Assembly: GCA_913777025.1 (NCBI GenBank)
Contig: CAJYQM010000115.1
Location: 1 to 43,028, forward strand
Source: an uncultured Massilia sp.
GTDB lineage: Bacteria; Pseudomonadota; Gammaproteobacteria; Burkholderiales; Burkholderiaceae_D
DNA length: 43,028 nt
Direction of reading: 5' to 3'
Shown here: one piece after another, positions 42,284 through 43,028 of the stretch
Layout of the letters: each line of letters starts with the position of its first letter
How positions within the stretch are numbered: position 1 is the stretch's first letter
Notes under the pieces: model-generated
Database searches by the model: none
Seen by the model: the letters and a program-made list of their open reading frames with translations, nothing else
Told to the model about the DNA's origin: nothing
Position numbers and translations under genes: made by a program

Positions 42284-43028
42284 ATGCACAACAATAAGAC
42301 CCCATCGACGGGTCAGGCAGCACGCGCGAGGAGACGCATCAAGCATCCGGCCTGGACCTTCGCCCTGATCCTGGCGGCAGCCTTGCCGGCCACCGGCCAC
42401 AGCGCGGACGTGCGCGCGGACGCAGAGGCGCGCGCACGCACGCTGGTCGCGCGGATGACGCTGGACGAGAAGATCGACCAGCTGCTCAACGTGGCGCCGG
42501 CCCTGCCGCGCCTGGGCATCCCGGCCTACAACTGGTGGACCGAATCGCTGCACGGCGCGATGGGACCGGTCCCCACGACCAACTTCCCGGAACCGATCGG
42601 CCTGGCCGCCACCTTCGACGCGCCGCTGGTGCACCAGGTCGCGGCCGCGATCAGCGTCGAGGTGCGCGCGCTGCACACGCTGGGACGCCAGACCGGCCAC
42701 CTGGGCCGCATCGGCACTGGCCTCGACACCTGGTCGCCCAACATCAACATCTTCCGCGATCCGCGCTGGGGCCGCGGCCAGGAAACCTATGGCGAAGACC
42801 CGCACCTGACGGCGGCGCTGGGTGTCGCCTTCATCCAGGGCATGCAGGGCCCGGACCCGGACCTGCCGCAGGTGGTCGCCACGCCCAAGCACTTCGCCGT
42901 GCACAGCGGGCCGGAATCGACGCGCCACAAGGCCGACGTGTTCGTGTCCAGGCACGACCTCGAGGACACCTATCTGCCGGCCTTCCGCGCCGCCATCGTC
43001 GATGCCAGGGCGGGCTCGGTCATGTGCG
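42284..43028 (+). CDS. Glycoside hydrolase family 3 protein (3' partial)
   Basis: 248 codons are visible before the window ends. A basic N-terminus and a hydrophobic segment (~24-41, WTFALILAAALPATGHSA) form a signal peptide. The GH3 N-terminal barrel begins RTLVARMTLDEKIDQLLN, with IPAYNWWTESLHGA, SPNINIFRDPRWGRGQETYG and ATPKHFAVHSGPE, as in beta-xylosidase/beta-glucosidase-like members. The catalytic nucleophile Asp would be just beyond the window. AGAGGACATC before ATG supports the start. It is likely a periplasmic or exported enzyme acting on plant-type oligosaccharides; the WWTESLHG segment favours the xylosidase-like branch, which I infer and cannot prove. Confidence 0.93.
   Translation, partial: MHNNKTPSTGQAARARRRIKHPAWTFALILAAALPATGHSADVRADAEARARTLVARMTLDEKIDQLLNVAPALPRLGIPAYNWWTESLHGAMGPVPTTNFPEPIGLAATFDAPLVHQVAAAISVEVRALHTLGRQTGHLGRIGTGLDTWSPNINIFRDPRWGRGQETYGEDPHLTAALGVAFIQGMQGPDPDLPQVVATPKHFAVHSGPESTRHKADVFVSRHDLEDTYLPAFRAAIVDARAGSVMC

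Overview
The window reads as a chromosomal segment of a high-GC betaproteobacterium, most likely Oxalobacteraceae close to Massilia/Telluria/Duganella. This is inferred from the xseB-ispA-dxs order, a BPSS1780-family membrane protein next to a type II homoserine kinase, a DUF2782 protein facing polA, a PEP-CTERM protein, a GC-rich codon pattern and dispersed GGTAGGGTGGAC-type repeats. I identify about 35 protein-coding genes, two cut by the window edges. No rRNA, tRNA or CRISPR array was seen.

Layout. 1-2670: the end of an amidohydrolase with a CIA30 domain, then a DesK/NarL-type histidine kinase and response regulator. 2671-5389: a visibly AT-richer insert with a 138-residue unknown protein, a secreted cysteine-containing protein whose frame breaks in a Gly/Asp repeat, and degenerate sequence. 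5390-9472: chromate transporter ChrA and valyl-tRNA synthetase. 9584-11950: a TonB-dependent receptor under a cobalamin riboswitch. 12241-15138: an orphan ANTAR response regulator, a GlxA-type AraC regulator and divergent glutathione-dependent formaldehyde dehydrogenase. 15279-19263: a small outer-membrane barrel, an M13 peptidase, a hemerythrin-domain protein and an SRPBCC protein. 19462-27147: uvrD behind a LexA-type box, BPSS1780 and thrB, DUF2782 and polA, with two copies of a palindromic repeat.

27268-33030: a PEP-CTERM protein, a dienelactone-hydrolase-family protein, a ZIP metal transporter, a 46-residue membrane microprotein, and a leftward operon of Rieske oxygenase, DMT transporter and sulfurtransferase. 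33379-36431: the isoprenoid-precursor operon xseB-ispA-dxs. 36502-38110: rhomboid protease and cobalamin adenosyltransferase. 38185-41989: glycolate oxidase glcDEF. 42284-end: the start of a GH3 glycosidase.

Connections: the cobalamin-controlled receptor and the adenosyltransferase suggest use of external corrinoids. ispA and dxs are both isoprenoid genes. uvrD and polA both serve DNA repair, and uvrD appears to be SOS-regulated. The least explained parts are the AT-rich insert (2671-5389), the two repeats with a compensatory base change, and the Rieske/DMT/sulfurtransferase operon.
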